DNA of 64,000 bases from Dyella amyloliquefaciens (GTDB lineage: Bacteria > Pseudomonadota > Gammaproteobacteria > Xanthomonadales > Rhodanobacteraceae): positions 248,001 through 312,000 of the forward strand of contig NZ_SAYT01000004.1 of the NCBI RefSeq assembly GCF_004296575.1, read 5' to 3'. Shown piece by piece: positions 32,047 through 41,826 of the stretch. The position numbers were made by a program, and so were the translations under genes. Numbering within the stretch: position 1 is the first letter of the stretch; the number at the start of each line of letters is the position of its first letter. The notes beneath the pieces were generated by a model. The model searched no databases, was not told the origin of the DNA, and saw only the letters and a list, made by a program, of their open reading frames with translations.

Positions 32047-32841
32047 CTATTCGAAACCGAATTCGAACGCTACCGCCTTGCCCTCGGGATCTTCCACTTC
32101 GAGCATCAATGCGGCGGTGGCGCCGGGGGCGAGTCCGCGCTGCATGATGTTGGTGTCGCCGAGATACTCAGCGGGGCGCAGGCGGCGCATCGCGAGCCGT
32201 TTGCCATTGGCATCGGACAGCGTGACCGATACGACGGGATAGGGTTGTGCGAAGTCGGCGTCGTTGCGCAGGCTCGCCGTGATCAGCAGGGCGCCAGGCA
32301 CGGAGGGGTGGGCCTGCACGTCCCGCGCAAGCAGGCTCAGCTTCGAGGTGTCCTGTACCAGGGGCAGTTGGCAACCCAGGCTGGAGCAGGCGTCCCGCAG
32401 CACGGGGCCGACCGTGGCGTCGCTGATCAGGGAGTCACGCTTGGCCCAGGCCAGTTGGGCGCACAAGGCGAGCAGCAGCAGCGTGCAGGCAGTGATCCAG
32501 GGCCAGCGAAGGCCCCGGCTCTTTTCCTTTTGGCGCACAAAGCGCGGCGCCACCACAAGATGGCTGAAGTCCTCGACGGGGTCGGGCTGGGCAGCGATGG
32601 GCTCGGCTATCGCCGGGACCTCGGCCGGTGGGCGATAGACCGCCAGGTCCAGCCGTGGCGGCACGAATTCATCGCGCGACGGCAATCGATGGAAGGGTTC
32701 CGGCGGCAACTGGTCGCTGAGGCTGGCCAGTGCATCGAACTCAGTGTGGCAGTGCCCGCACACGACCTGACCGCGCGCTTGCGCAAGCGTTTCCGTGTTC
32801 AGCGAGAACACGGTCAGGCAGTCAGGGCATTGGGCGTACAT
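32047..32841 (-). CDS. Zinc-ribbon and DUF3426 domain membrane protein
   Basis: A 264-residue protein. The first 38 residues form an MJ0042-type zinc ribbon with CPDC and CGHC pairs. A proline-rich, acidic linker leads to one transmembrane helix at about residues 113-134 (WPWITACTLLLLALCAQLAW), and the C-terminal DUF3426 domain follows, with LGCQLPLVQDTSKLSLLARD and the phrase AEYLGDTNIMQRGLAPG. The topology would put the zinc ribbon in the cytoplasm and DUF3426 in the periplasm. The role is unknown. The family is regularly found between prmA and fis in Xanthomonas relatives, as here, so it may be cotranscribed with prmA (131 bp upstream). Confidence 0.88.
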   Translation of the reverse strand: MYAQCPDCLTVFSLNTETLAQARGQVVCGHCHTEFDALASLSDQLPPEPFHRLPSRDEFVPPRLDLAVYRPPAEVPAIAEPIAAQPDPVEDFSHLVVAPRFVRQKEKSRGLRWPWITACTLLLLALCAQLAWAKRDSLISDATVGPVLRDACSSLGCQLPLVQDTSKLSLLARDVQAHPSVPGALLITASLRNDADFAQPYPVVSVTLSDANGKRLAMRRLRPAEYLGDTNIMQRGLAPGATAALMLEVEDPEGKAVAFEFGFE

Positions 32842-32973
32842 GCGGTCCGCTGGTTTCGAACTGTGGCAAGCCTAGTGCAGGCGTGCCGACAAATCACGCG
32901 CATGCATGCGCGAAGCGTGAACAGGCACTCAGCTGCGACGTCGGCCGCTCCTGCGCATCCTGCGCTCGCGGCA

Positions 32974-33879
32974 CTAGCACTTCCCTGTGCGTCGGCCGCT
33001 GATGCGCACCCAGTCTTCCTGCGTATCCACGCGCAACTCGTCGAACCATTCGGCGTAACGCTGCAGGAGTTCTTCTTCCTGACCCTGCAGGATGCCGGAG
33101 ATCGCGAACGGTGCACCGGGCTTCGCCGCGGCGGCGAAGGTCGGCGCCAGTTCGCCCAGCGGGCCGGCGAGGATGTTGGCGATGAACACGTCGGCCGGCT
33201 CCGCCTCCAGGTCTTCGGGCAGGAACAGGGAGAGGCGGTCGGCCACTTCATTGCGTTCGGCATTGTCGGCCGAGGCGGTCAGTGCCTGCGGATCGTTGTC
33301 CACGCCTACCGCGCTGGCGGCGCCGAGCTTGAGCGCGGCGATGGCGAGGATGCCCGAGCCGCAGCCGAAGTCGACGATGCTCTTGCCCTTGAGGTCCAGG
33401 CTGTCGAGCCACGCCAGGCACAAGGCGGTGGTGGGGTGCGTGCCGCTGCCGAAGGCGAGGCCGGGATCGAGTCGGACCACCACGATGTCCTCGTCGGCGG
33501 GCGGCTCGATGTTCCACGGATAGATCCACAGCCGCCGCCCGAAGGCCATCGGCTTGAACTGGTCCATCCAGGCGCGTTCCCAGTCTTCGTCGGCCACGTC
33601 GCGGAATTGCATGTGATCCGGTTCCAGCCAGGGCAGCAGGTCGCCCAGCGCTTCGCTCAGGCCACGGCGATCGGTGTCCGATTCGAACAGCGCATTGAGC
33701 GTGATCGTCGGCCACAGCGGCAATTCGCCCACGCCGGGCTCGAAGATGGCCTGCTCATCCGGCGTTTCCGCATCGGCATCCTGCAGGGTGATGGACAGCG
33801 CGCCGAGATCGTCGAGTGCCTCCTCCACGCGGGGCTGCTGTTCGGAACGGACAGTGAGCGAGAGTTCGAGCCAGGGCAT
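32974..33879 (-). CDS. prmA: Ribosomal protein L11 methyltransferase
   Basis: A 301-residue SAM-dependent enzyme that trimethylates ribosomal protein L11. The N-terminal substrate-recognition domain (1-about 100) starts MPWLELSLTV; the catalytic domain has the LDPGLAFGSGTHPTTALCL entry motif, the SAM motif I DFGCGSGILAIAALKLGA and the NILAGPLGELAP motif in place of the usual NILA signature. The start ATG ends at 33879. The last dozen residues (GRRTGKC) are slightly ragged compared with relatives but the domain is complete. It heads a leftward run prmA-DUF3426-fis-purH. Confidence 0.95.
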   Translation of the reverse strand: MPWLELSLTVRSEQQPRVEEALDDLGALSITLQDADAETPDEQAIFEPGVGELPLWPTITLNALFESDTDRRGLSEALGDLLPWLEPDHMQFRDVADEDWERAWMDQFKPMAFGRRLWIYPWNIEPPADEDIVVVRLDPGLAFGSGTHPTTALCLAWLDSLDLKGKSIVDFGCGSGILAIAALKLGAASAVGVDNDPQALTASADNAERNEVADRLSLFLPEDLEAEPADVFIANILAGPLGELAPTFAAAAKPGAPFAISGILQGQEEELLQRYAEWFDELRVDTQEDWVRISGRRTGKC

Positions 33880-33917
33880 GGCGGGTTCCTGCAGGTGAGG
33901 CGGGTATTGTCGCCGAT

Positions 33918-34243
33918 GTGGGAGTCGGGCGCTAAAGCGCGACCCTCACTTGTGGGGGCGCACCCAGTGCGCGACCGCGCGGTGGCGGTGTCATTCGGTG
34001 ATTTTGTCGCGGATGGGCGTCAGTTGACGAGGAAGCCGGTCGGTGTGGCCAACACGCGGCGCCACTGTCGCGCACAGGGTGCGCTCCCACAATTTGGGGC
34101 GGCCCCTTGTAGGAGCGCACCCAGTGCGCGACCGCAGACTAGCGTTCTGCCCCAGTCGGTGACTTGCATGATGACAGCGCAGCGCGACGACTGCTCGTCG
34201 CGGTGACCGTGCCGCCGTGATCGCGCACTGGGTGCGCTCCTAC
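33918..34243. repeat. REP cluster (four copies plus a different palindrome)
   Basis: Copies at 33952-33975 (forward; begins like type A but has type B centre), 34067-34090 (reverse type A), 34109-34132 (forward type B) and 34220-34243 (reverse type B). A distinct imperfect palindrome lies at 33918-33949 (GTGGGAGTCGGGCGCT, AGCGCGACCCTCAC). The 360-bp gap between prmA and the small gene at 34240 holds nothing else that I can see. Confidence 0.85.
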
Positions 34244-34590
34244 AGGGAGAGGAACGTGTCGTGGCGGTGGTAGTAATCGAGTGCGCGAATGAAGTCGGCG
34301 ATGTCCGAATCCGCCTTGTGCTTGCGCTGCACGAACAGCACTTCGACGAAATCGGCCGCTTCCAGGAAATGGCGCAGATGGTGTTGCGCGGCGAACGCGG
34401 GCAAGGCCTCGCCGTTGTCGTCGATCAGTGCGTCGTCTTCATCGGCGACGTGCGAGAGATACAGGCGGCAGTCCGGCGAGGTGATTTCGCTGCGGATATA
34501 GACCCACGCGTAGCGGTCCCAGCCATCGCCTTCGTCGAAGGCGGAAGTGATCGCGTCGATCGCGTCGGGGAGGGTCAGCAGTTCGGACAT
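34240..34590 (-). CDS. Conserved hypothetical acidic protein
   Basis: A 116-residue soluble, acidic protein, started at the ATG ending at 34590 (MSELLTLPDAIDAIT). It has no signal peptide or membrane segment; aromatic residues cluster in DGWDRYAWVYIRSEI and near the end (FIRALDYYHRHDTF). I do not recognise the family and propose no function. It lies 46 bp downstream of accC on the same strand, behind a strong hairpin, so it may be the tail gene of the acc operon. Its stop codon (complement of 34240-34242) lies within the REP copy at 34220-34243, which shows that the repeat abuts or has replaced the original gene end. Confidence 0.65.
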   Translation of the reverse strand: MSELLTLPDAIDAITSAFDEGDGWDRYAWVYIRSEITSPDCRLYLSHVADEDDALIDDNGEALPAFAAQHHLRHFLEAADFVEVLFVQRKHKADSDIADFIRALDYYHRHDTFLSL

Positions 34591-34602
34591 GTCGGGACGA
34601 CA

Positions 34603-34630
34603 CCGGCGAGCCGCGTGTGCGGCTCGCCGG
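34603..34630 (-). other. Strong hairpin between accC and the small gene
   Basis: CCGGCGAGCCGC and GCGGCTCGCCGG form a perfect 12-bp stem with a 4-base loop, starting just past the accC stop and ending about 12 bases before the next ATG on the minus strand. No T-run. It may protect the acc message from 3' decay or limit translation of the downstream gene. Confidence 0.6.
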
Positions 34631-34636
34631 CAGACA

Positions 34637-36004
<1,368 letters not shown>

Positions 36005-36026
36005 GGGCATAGGGGTCAGCCCGCGC

Positions 36027-36479
36027 TTAGGCGATCACGAACATCGGCTGGTCGAACTCCACCGGCTGGCCGTTCTCGAGCAGGATGGCCTGCACGGTGC
36101 CGGCCACGTCGGCCTCGATCTGGTTGAACATCTTCATCGCTTCGATGATGCCCAGCGTCTCGCCGGCCTTGACCTGCTGGCCGACCTTCACGAACGCCGC
36201 GGCGCCCGGGCTGGCCGACGCGTAGAAGGTGCCGACCATCGGCGCCTTCACCACGTGGCCGGCCGGCAGGGCCGGGGTGCTCGGCGCGGCTTCGGCCGGA
36301 GCGGCGGCCACGGGTGCGGCAGCCATCGGGGCGGCCTGCATCACCGGTTGGGCCATGGTCACCGTGCCCTTGGGCACGCGCGACAGGCGAACGACTTCCT
36401 CGCCTTCCTTGATCTCAAGTTCCGCGAGGTTGGATTCCTCAAGCAGGTCGATGAGCTTCTTGATCTTGCGCAGGTCCAT
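36027..36479 (-). CDS. accB: Acetyl-CoA carboxylase, biotin carboxyl carrier protein
   Basis: A 150-residue carrier. The N-terminal helix [20 protein letters not shown] is typical; a Ala/Pro-rich flexible linker covers about residues 45-72; the C-terminal biotinyl domain has the thumb-like [18 protein letters not shown] stretch and the biotin site [12 protein letters not shown], whose Lys is modified. The protein swings biotin between AccC and the carboxyltransferase. It precedes accC directly and follows aroQ by 69 bp; that gap contains the perfect 16-bp palindrome GGCCGCCGCGGCGGCC. Confidence 0.97.
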   Translation of the reverse strand: MDLRKIKKLIDLLEESNLAELEIKEGEEVVRLSRVPKGTVTMAQPVMQAAPMAAAPVAAAPAEAAPSTPALPAGHVVKAPMVGTFYASASPGAAAFVKVGQQVKAGETLGIIEAMKMFNQIEADVAGTVQAILLENGQPVEFDQPMFVIA

Positions 36480-36548
36480 GGTTCAAACCTTTTTTCGTTC
36501 GTGGGGCCGCCGCGGCGGCCGGATGGGAATGAGGGCGGCCGGAGCCGG

Positions 36549-37004
36549 TCAGGAGGCCGATCCGCTGCGGTCCAGGCGCAGCAGGGCAGCATCCAGTGCC
36601 AGTCGGTAGCTGTCCGCGCCGAAGCCGCAGATCACGCCAACGGCGATGTCCGAGAGATACGAATGGCGGCGGAACTCCTCGCGGGCATGCACGTTGGACA
36701 GGTGCAGCTCGATGAAGGGGATCGCCACGCCGGCCAGCGCGTCGCGCAGGGAGATGCTGGTATGGGTAAAGGCGCCGGGGTTGATCAGGATGATCGCCGT
36801 GCCGTCCAGGCGGGCCTGGTGGATGCGGTCGATCAGCGCGTGCTCGGCGTTGGACTGGAACGTTTCCAGCTCCTGGCCCGCGGCCTGCGCGCGCTGCAGC
36901 AGGAAGGCGTCGATATCGTCCAGCGTGTCGCGGCCGTAAACCTCCGGCTCGCGTACGCCCAGCAGATTGAGATTGGGTCCGTGCAGGACCAGGATCTTCG
37001 CCAC
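36549..37004 (-). CDS. aroQ: 3-dehydroquinate dehydratase, type II
   Basis: A 151-residue enzyme of the shikimate pathway that turns 3-dehydroquinate into 3-dehydroshikimate. The N-terminus [21 protein letters not shown] holds the catalytic Tyr in EVYG and the flexible lid; later come [30 protein letters not shown] with the active-site His, and [18 protein letters not shown]. All type II residues are in place and the length is standard. It lies upstream of accB on the same strand, the aroQ-accB-accC order common in gammaproteobacteria. Confidence 0.97.
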   Translation of the reverse strand: MAKILVLHGPNLNLLGVREPEVYGRDTLDDIDAFLLQRAQAAGQELETFQSNAEHALIDRIHQARLDGTAIILINPGAFTHTSISLRDALAGVAIPFIELHLSNVHAREEFRRHSYLSDIAVGVICGFGADSYRLALDAALLRLDRSGSAS

Positions 37005-37155
37005 GCCTTGACCTTGGATGCGCGCCGGCAGGGCCGGCTTCCGGCGCGGAGTGTGCGCGCCGGGACCGTTGTTGTCCAGTTCGGCGTAGTTCGGCGATGT
37101 TTGAAGGAGAAGTTAACGTTTCACCGTGCGGAGACGTATGGCGTCCGAAACCGCA

Positions 37156-37701
37156 TCAGGGCGCGGTTGGCGCCAGCCACTGCTGCACCTGGCCGTCGTC
37201 CAGTACGCCGCGGCGGGTGGCGAGCACGCGGCCGTTCTCGTCCAGAAGCACGCTGTAGGGCAGCAGTTCGCCGACGTTGCCCAGCTGCAGGGAGGTACTG
37301 GGGCTTTCGAGGTGACCAATCAGCACCGGATAGTTCACGGGGTGGCTCTCGAGAAAGGCCTTCACCCTCGCCGGATCGTCCATGGCGATGCCGACGACGA
37401 TCCCTCCCTTTTCGCCGACGTTCGCCTGGGCACGTGCGAGTGCCGGCATTTCCGTCAGGCAGGGGCCGCACCAGGTGGCCCAGAAGTTCAGCAGTACCCG
37501 ACGACCCCGAAATTCGGAAAGGCGGTGCTCCTTGCCGTCCAGGCCCGATAAAGGAAGATCGGGGGCGATCGACCCCGTTTCGATGGCGGCTCCGCCCGCA
37601 GGCGCGTGCGCTTGCCGGCTGGCGTGCTGCAGCCAGCCGCCCGCGGCAGCCACGGCGACGGCAAGCCCCAGGATGATCCAGTTGCTGCGGCTCAACATCA
37701 T
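37156..37701 (-). CDS. TlpA-like thioredoxin-fold protein, periplasmic
   Basis: A 181-residue protein with an N-terminal signal-anchor (about residues 8-24) and a TlpA/ResA-type thioredoxin domain: LNFWATWCGPCLTEMP holds the WCGPC redox pair, and the cis-Pro region is GELLPYSVLLDENG. It should act as a periplasmic thiol-disulfide reductase, for instance in cytochrome c maturation. Its start overlaps the dsbD stop by four bases, so it is coupled to the protein that delivers electrons across the membrane; it is therefore a likely electron acceptor of that DsbD. aroQ follows 151 bp downstream. Confidence 0.9.
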   Translation of the reverse strand: MMLSRSNWIILGLAVAVAAAGGWLQHASRQAHAPAGGAAIETGSIAPDLPLSGLDGKEHRLSEFRGRRVLLNFWATWCGPCLTEMPALARAQANVGEKGGIVVGIAMDDPARVKAFLESHPVNYPVLIGHLESPSTSLQLGNVGELLPYSVLLDENGRVLATRRGVLDDGQVQQWLAPTAP

Positions 37702-39893
37702 AGGGTGCTGGCGACCGGCGTGCCGGCGGCCTTGGTCAGTGCGTCCTCGACCAGCGAGGAGGTGAGCACGGTCGGCAGCCGGTTACCGGTGCCGCCGTCC
37801 TTCGGAAACACCACGTAGAGCGGCACGCCCGGCGAGTGGTATTCCTGCAGGAAGGCGGTGATGGCGGGATCCTCGTTGGTCCAGTCGCCCTTCATGTAGA
37901 CGGCACCGGTCTTCTTCAGCAGTTCGCGGAAGGCCTCCGTGTCGAGCACGGCATGCTCGTTGGCCTTGCAGGTGACGCACCAGTCGGCCGTCATGTCCAC
38001 GAACACGGGCGTGCCGGCCTTGCGCAGCTCGGCCAGCTTCGCCGGGGTGAAAGCCACCGTGCCGTTGGCGCTCACGGCGCCCGCGCCAGCTGGCGCTGCC
38101 GCCGGCAGTCGGACCAATGCATAGAGCGGGACTGCGGTGAGCAGGGCGAGCACGAAGACCAGCGCGCGGCTGGCGCGGCCGCTCCAGCGGCTCTTCTCGA
38201 ACCACCACAGTGTCGCGGCCAGCAGCACGGCGGCCACCAGCAGCAGGCCTATGGCATCCGCGCCGCGCTGGTTGGCGAGCACCCAGGCCAGCCACACCGC
38301 CGCCAGATACATGGGGAAGGCCAGCACCTGCTTGAGCGTTTCCATCCAGGCGCCCGGCCTTGGCAGCAGCCGGGCCAGTGCGGGGACGAAGCCGATCGCC
38401 AGGAACGGCAGGCACAGGCCCAGTCCCAGCGTGAAGAACACCAGCATGGCCTGCGCGGCGGGCGCGGCGAAGGCAAAGCCCAGTGCCGGGCCCATGAAGG
38501 GGCCGGTGCACGGGCTGGCCACCACCACGGCGAGTACGCCGACGAAGAAGTCGCCGCGCCAGCCCTTCTGGTTCGCCAGCGAGCTGCCCACGTTGCCCAG
38601 CGATCCGCCGAACTGCACCACGCCGGACATCCACAGGCCGGCCGTCAGCATCACCAGCGACAAGGCGGCAACCAGCAGCGGGTATTGCAACTGGGCGCCC
38701 CAGGCCTTGGCCAGCGCCACCACGGCGGCGCCGAGCACGACGAAGCTGGTCAGCACGCCGGCGCTGTAGGTCAGTGCATGGCTGCGGCGACGCGCGGGGC
38801 TTTCGCCGCTTTCGATCACCGACACCACCTTGATCGACAGCACCGGAAGCACGCAGGGCATCAGGTTGAGGATCAGTCCGCCGAACAGCGCGTACAGCAA
38901 GGCGATGCCCAGGCCGACCTCGGTGGCGCGCGCAGGCGGCATCTCCGGCGCCGGTTCCGCCGCGGTGCCACTGGTAGGTGTGGCGCCACTCAGGTCGATC
39001 GCCAGCGCGCGCGTCATCAGCGGATAGCAGACGCCTCCGTCCTGACAGCCCTGGAAGCTCGCTTCCAGATTGATCGTCGTGAGGCTGCCGGTATCCCCTT
39101 CGATGGCCACCGGCACGTCGACCTGATCGAAGAACACCGTGGTCTTGCCGAAGTGCGCATCCTCGTGTTCCACGCCGGCCGGCCACTCGGGCTTGCCCAG
39201 CGTGAGTCCAGCGGCGTCCTTCAACTTCAACGCGGTCTGGTCGCGATAGAGGTAGTAGCCCTTGGGCATGGTCCAGCGCAGCAGCAGGTGCTGCCGGTCC
39301 TTGGCGAGCGCTTCCAGGTGGAACGCCTGCTCTGCCGGCAGCATGGCGCCGGCGCTGCCGCCGCGGGTCGAGCCGAGCTTGTCCAGTGCTGCGCCGAGGC
39401 CGCCTGCGCCGGCCGTCGGGGCTGCGTCCGCGCCGGGGGGCACAGTCAGGGTGAGCTGCTCCGTATGCGGCGGATAACAGATCTTCGGGGCCACCTCGTG
39501 GCAGCCCTGGTACTGCACGCTGAGCTTCAGCTCCGTCGTGGCGGCCGCGATCGTGTAAGGCACCGTGGCATCGACGCCGTGGTGATAGGTCTCCACGTCG
39601 CCCAGGTATTCGTCGTGGTGCTTCTCGCCGTCGGGGAGCTGCGCCTCGCCCAGCGTCACGCCGTCGCCAGCCTTGAACTTCATGCGGCCGCGATAGAGGT
39701 AGTAATCGGGCGCAATGGTCCAGTGCAGCTTCACCACGCCGGGCGTGGAGGTGTCGGCGCTGAGCTTGTACGCCTCGGTCACCGGCAGCAGGCCGTCGAG
39801 GTCGTCCTGGGCCAGGGCCGGCAGCGCAATCGACAGCAGGCAGAGCAGGGCAGTAAGGCAGGCGGCCAGGCGGCCGGGGCGGATCAGGCGCAT
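37698..39893 (-). CDS. dsbD: Thiol:disulfide interchange protein DsbD with duplicated alpha domain
   Basis: A 731-residue inner-membrane electron conduit (E. coli DsbD has about 565). After a signal peptide (ends ALAQ, about residue 29) there are two N-terminal DsbD-alpha-like domains in tandem: residues about 35-150 with YYLYRGRMKFK and YQGCHEVAPKICYPP, and about 190-300 with YYLYRDQTALKLKD and FQGCQDGGVCYP; each has the Cys pair. A membrane domain of eight helices with LNLMPCVLPVLSIKV and VVASPCTGPFMGP (the two redox Cys) follows, then a C-terminal thioredoxin domain with DMTADWCVTCKANE. Electrons pass from cytoplasmic thioredoxin to periplasmic acceptors. The extra alpha domain accounts for the added length. 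Confidence 0.95.
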   Translation of the reverse strand: MRLIRPGRLAACLTALLCLLSIALPALAQDDLDGLLPVTEAYKLSADTSTPGVVKLHWTIAPDYYLYRGRMKFKAGDGVTLGEAQLPDGEKHHDEYLGDVETYHHGVDATVPYTIAAATTELKLSVQYQGCHEVAPKICYPPHTEQLTLTVPPGADAAPTAGAGGLGAALDKLGSTRGGSAGAMLPAEQAFHLEALAKDRQHLLLRWTMPKGYYLYRDQTALKLKDAAGLTLGKPEWPAGVEHEDAHFGKTTVFFDQVDVPVAIEGDTGSLTTINLEASFQGCQDGGVCYPLMTRALAIDLSGATPTSGTAAEPAPEMPPARATEVGLGIALLYALFGGLILNLMPCVLPVLSIKVVSVIESGESPARRRSHALTYSAGVLTSFVVLGAAVVALAKAWGAQLQYPLLVAALSLVMLTAGLWMSGVVQFGGSLGNVGSSLANQKGWRGDFFVGVLAVVVASPCTGPFMGPALGFAFAAPAAQAMLVFFTLGLGLCLPFLAIGFVPALARLLPRPGAWMETLKQVLAFPMYLAAVWLAWVLANQRGADAIGLLLVAAVLLAATLWWFEKSRWSGRASRALVFVLALLTAVPLYALVRLPAAAPAGAGAVSANGTVAFTPAKLAELRKAGTPVFVDMTADWCVTCKANEHAVLDTEAFRELLKKTGAVYMKGDWTNEDPAITAFLQEYHSPGVPLYVVFPKDGGTGNRLPTVLTSSLVEDALTKAAGTPVASTL

Positions 39894-39993
39894 TGCGGCT
39901 CCAGCATGGAGAGACCCGCGCCAGGGCGCAGGCGAACGGGAATTATGACCCAGCTTGAGGATCAGGGCCCTGTGGCGGATGGACCATCCGGAT

Positions 39994-40911
39994 TCAGGCG
40001 TGTTCCGTCATGACTTCGCTCAAGCCCGTCCCGCGGTTACGGAGACGCAGCAGGCCGGTGGTCAGCGCCACGCCCAGCAGGATCACCACGCAGCCGCCTG
40101 CCATGGCCAGGGTGATCGGCTCATGCAGGAACAGCAGGCCCCACAGCACGCCGAACACCGGGATCAGGAACAGCACCACCATGCTGCGCGAGGCGCCCAC
40201 GCGGGCCATCAGCCGGTAGAACAGCACGTAGGCCAGCGAGGTGCAGATCGCGGCGAGGCCGAACATCGCCGCCCACGCCGACACGCCGGGCATGCGGGCC
40301 GGCCACATCCATACGGTGAAGGGCAGCAGCACCGCCGCGGCCACCAGCTGGCTGCCCGTGGCCACGCTCAGTGGCGTGACGCCGCGCAGCGTGCGATGGC
40401 TGACATGGGCGCCGACCGTGTAGCAGACGTTCGCGCCGACACAGGCGGCCATGGCCCAGCCCGACGCGGCGGCGCCGTGTCCGCCGAAACCCACCGTGCC
40501 GGCCACCAGCCACACCACGCCGGTGAAGCCGATTACCAGGCCGCTGGCCTGGGTGGCGTTGAGCCGTTCGCTGAACAGCATCCAGCCCGACAGCGCCACC
40601 AATAGCGGCGCGATGGCATCGGAAATGGCGGAGACGCCAGCCGGCAGGCTCTTTGCCGCATAGGAGAACAGCACGAACGGCAGCGCTGAATTGGCTAGGC
40701 CCACGATCACGAGAGGGCGCCAGTTCGTCGCCATTTCCCTGAGCCGCTGGCGCGACAGCAGCAGCGGCGCCGAGCAGATCGCCGCGCCGATGGCACGCAT
40801 CCCGGCCAGCGCCATGCCGCCGAATTCGTCCGCACCCATGCGCATGAACAGGAACGAGGCGCCCCAGATGGCTCCCAGCAACAGCAAGGCGGTGATGTCG
40901 GACGTTTTCAT
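39994..40911 (-). CDS. EamA/DMT-superfamily exporter
   Basis: A 305-residue inner-membrane protein with about ten hydrophobic segments forming two EamA domains. Typical phrases are LLLGAIWGASFLFMRMG at the N-terminus, PLLVALSGWMLFSERLNATQ near the middle and VLWGLLFLHEPITLAMAGGCVVI near the end, where the Glu/Pro of the second EamA motif sits. Such proteins usually export amino acids or other metabolites; the substrate is not visible. It starts at the ATG ending at 40911 and is a single-gene unit, 100 bp from dsbD upstream of which it lies, with no terminator seen in the gap. Confidence 0.88.
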   Translation of the reverse strand: MKTSDITALLLLGAIWGASFLFMRMGADEFGGMALAGMRAIGAAICSAPLLLSRQRLREMATNWRPLVIVGLANSALPFVLFSYAAKSLPAGVSAISDAIAPLLVALSGWMLFSERLNATQASGLVIGFTGVVWLVAGTVGFGGHGAAASGWAMAACVGANVCYTVGAHVSHRTLRGVTPLSVATGSQLVAAAVLLPFTVWMWPARMPGVSAWAAMFGLAAICTSLAYVLFYRLMARVGASRSMVVLFLIPVFGVLWGLLFLHEPITLAMAGGCVVILLGVALTTGLLRLRNRGTGLSEVMTEHA

Positions 40912-41024
40912 GGTCGGGACTCTGTGATCGCCCTTCCAGCTTTGGCGGGAAGGACGGACGCTGGGGATGGTGGGGCCGTTATGGAAGGCTAGCCGTCCAT
41001 AGTGTCAGAACCTGTCAGCAGACT

Positions 41025-41714
41025 TCAGCGCTTGCCCTGGCCGAACAGCACGCGGCGTTCTTCCTCGGACAGGGGCTGCTTCGGGGTGTAGGTGTTCTCC
41101 ACCCCTTCATAAGTGCGCTGCGTGGCCGGACGGGCCGAGATCGCCAGGAACCAGCGTTCCAGGTTCGGGAAGTCGGAAAGCGTCTGTCCATGCGCCTCGT
41201 GCGGCACGATCCACGGATAGCTGGCGATGTCGGCGATGGAGAACGCGCCTGCGATGAAGTCGCGATCGGCCAGGCGGCGGTCGAGCACGCCGTACAGGCG
41301 GGCTACCTCACGGGTATAGCGGTCGACCGCATAAGGCACCGGTTCCGGCGCATAGACGCGGAAATGCCCCGCCTGCCCGGCCATCGGCCCCAGGCCGCCC
41401 ACCTGCCAGTACAGCCACTGCAGCACCTCCAGCCGGTCACGGAGGTTGGTGGGCATCAGCTGCCCCGACTTTTCCGCCAGGTACTGCAGGATCGCGCCGG
41501 ACTCGAACACCGTGATCGGCGCGCCGCCGCCCGCGGGGGCGTGGTCGACGATGGCGGGGATCTTGTTGTTGGGGGAAATGGCCAGGAAGGCCGGCTGGAA
41601 CTGCTCGCCCTTGCTCAGGCTGACCGGGGTGATGAAGTAGGGCAGCCCGGTTTCCTCGAGGAACAGCTTGATCTTGAGGCCGTTGGGGGTGGCGGCGAAG
41701 TAGAGCTCGATCAT
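41025..41714 (-). CDS. Glutathione S-transferase, nu-class-like (YfcG/YghU group)
   Basis: A 229-residue GST. The N-terminal domain begins IELYFAATPNGLKIKLFLEE, with the TPNG-K motif of nu-class enzymes that use Thr/Asn rather than Tyr to handle glutathione; NNKIPAIVDH holds the cis-Pro and FESGAILQYLAEKSGQL the glutathione gamma-Glu contact. The C-terminal domain has FSIADIASYPWI. E. coli relatives show disulfide-bond reductase activity. The gene diverges from a MocR-type regulator, with 112 bp between the starts and a nested palindrome in the gap, so it is probably under that regulator. Confidence 0.92.
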   Translation of the reverse strand: MIELYFAATPNGLKIKLFLEETGLPYFITPVSLSKGEQFQPAFLAISPNNKIPAIVDHAPAGGGAPITVFESGAILQYLAEKSGQLMPTNLRDRLEVLQWLYWQVGGLGPMAGQAGHFRVYAPEPVPYAVDRYTREVARLYGVLDRRLADRDFIAGAFSIADIASYPWIVPHEAHGQTLSDFPNLERWFLAISARPATQRTYEGVENTYTPKQPLSEEERRVLFGQGKR

Positions 41715-41758
41715 GGGGAGTGCTCCAGCGGGGACGGTGAGCCTAGTGTCGGTGCCCC

Positions 41759-41805
41759 ACTGGTCTTGAAAAAGATCCAGATCAGAGGAAATCTTCCGGA
41801 CCAGT
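41759..41805. promoter_or_regulatory. Nested inverted repeats between GST and MocR genes
   Basis: Outer arms ACTGGTC (41759-41765) and GACCAGT (41799-41805) enclose inner arms AAGAT and ATCTT. The spacing, about four helical turns between outer arms, and the divergent arrangement fit a binding site of a dimeric regulator, here the MocR protein. Confidence 0.55.
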
Positions 41806-41826
41806 CAATCCCCGGACGCCAGCGCC

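Noticed and set aside
519..34243. Recurring 24-bp units taken as a CRISPR array
   Set aside because: The copies are scattered singly or in inverted pairs between genes, not in regular direct repeats with unique spacers, and no cas gene is present.
37836..40013. 725-residue plus-strand frame over dsbD
   Set aside because: Antisense shadow; dsbD shows all domains and the redox Cys pairs.
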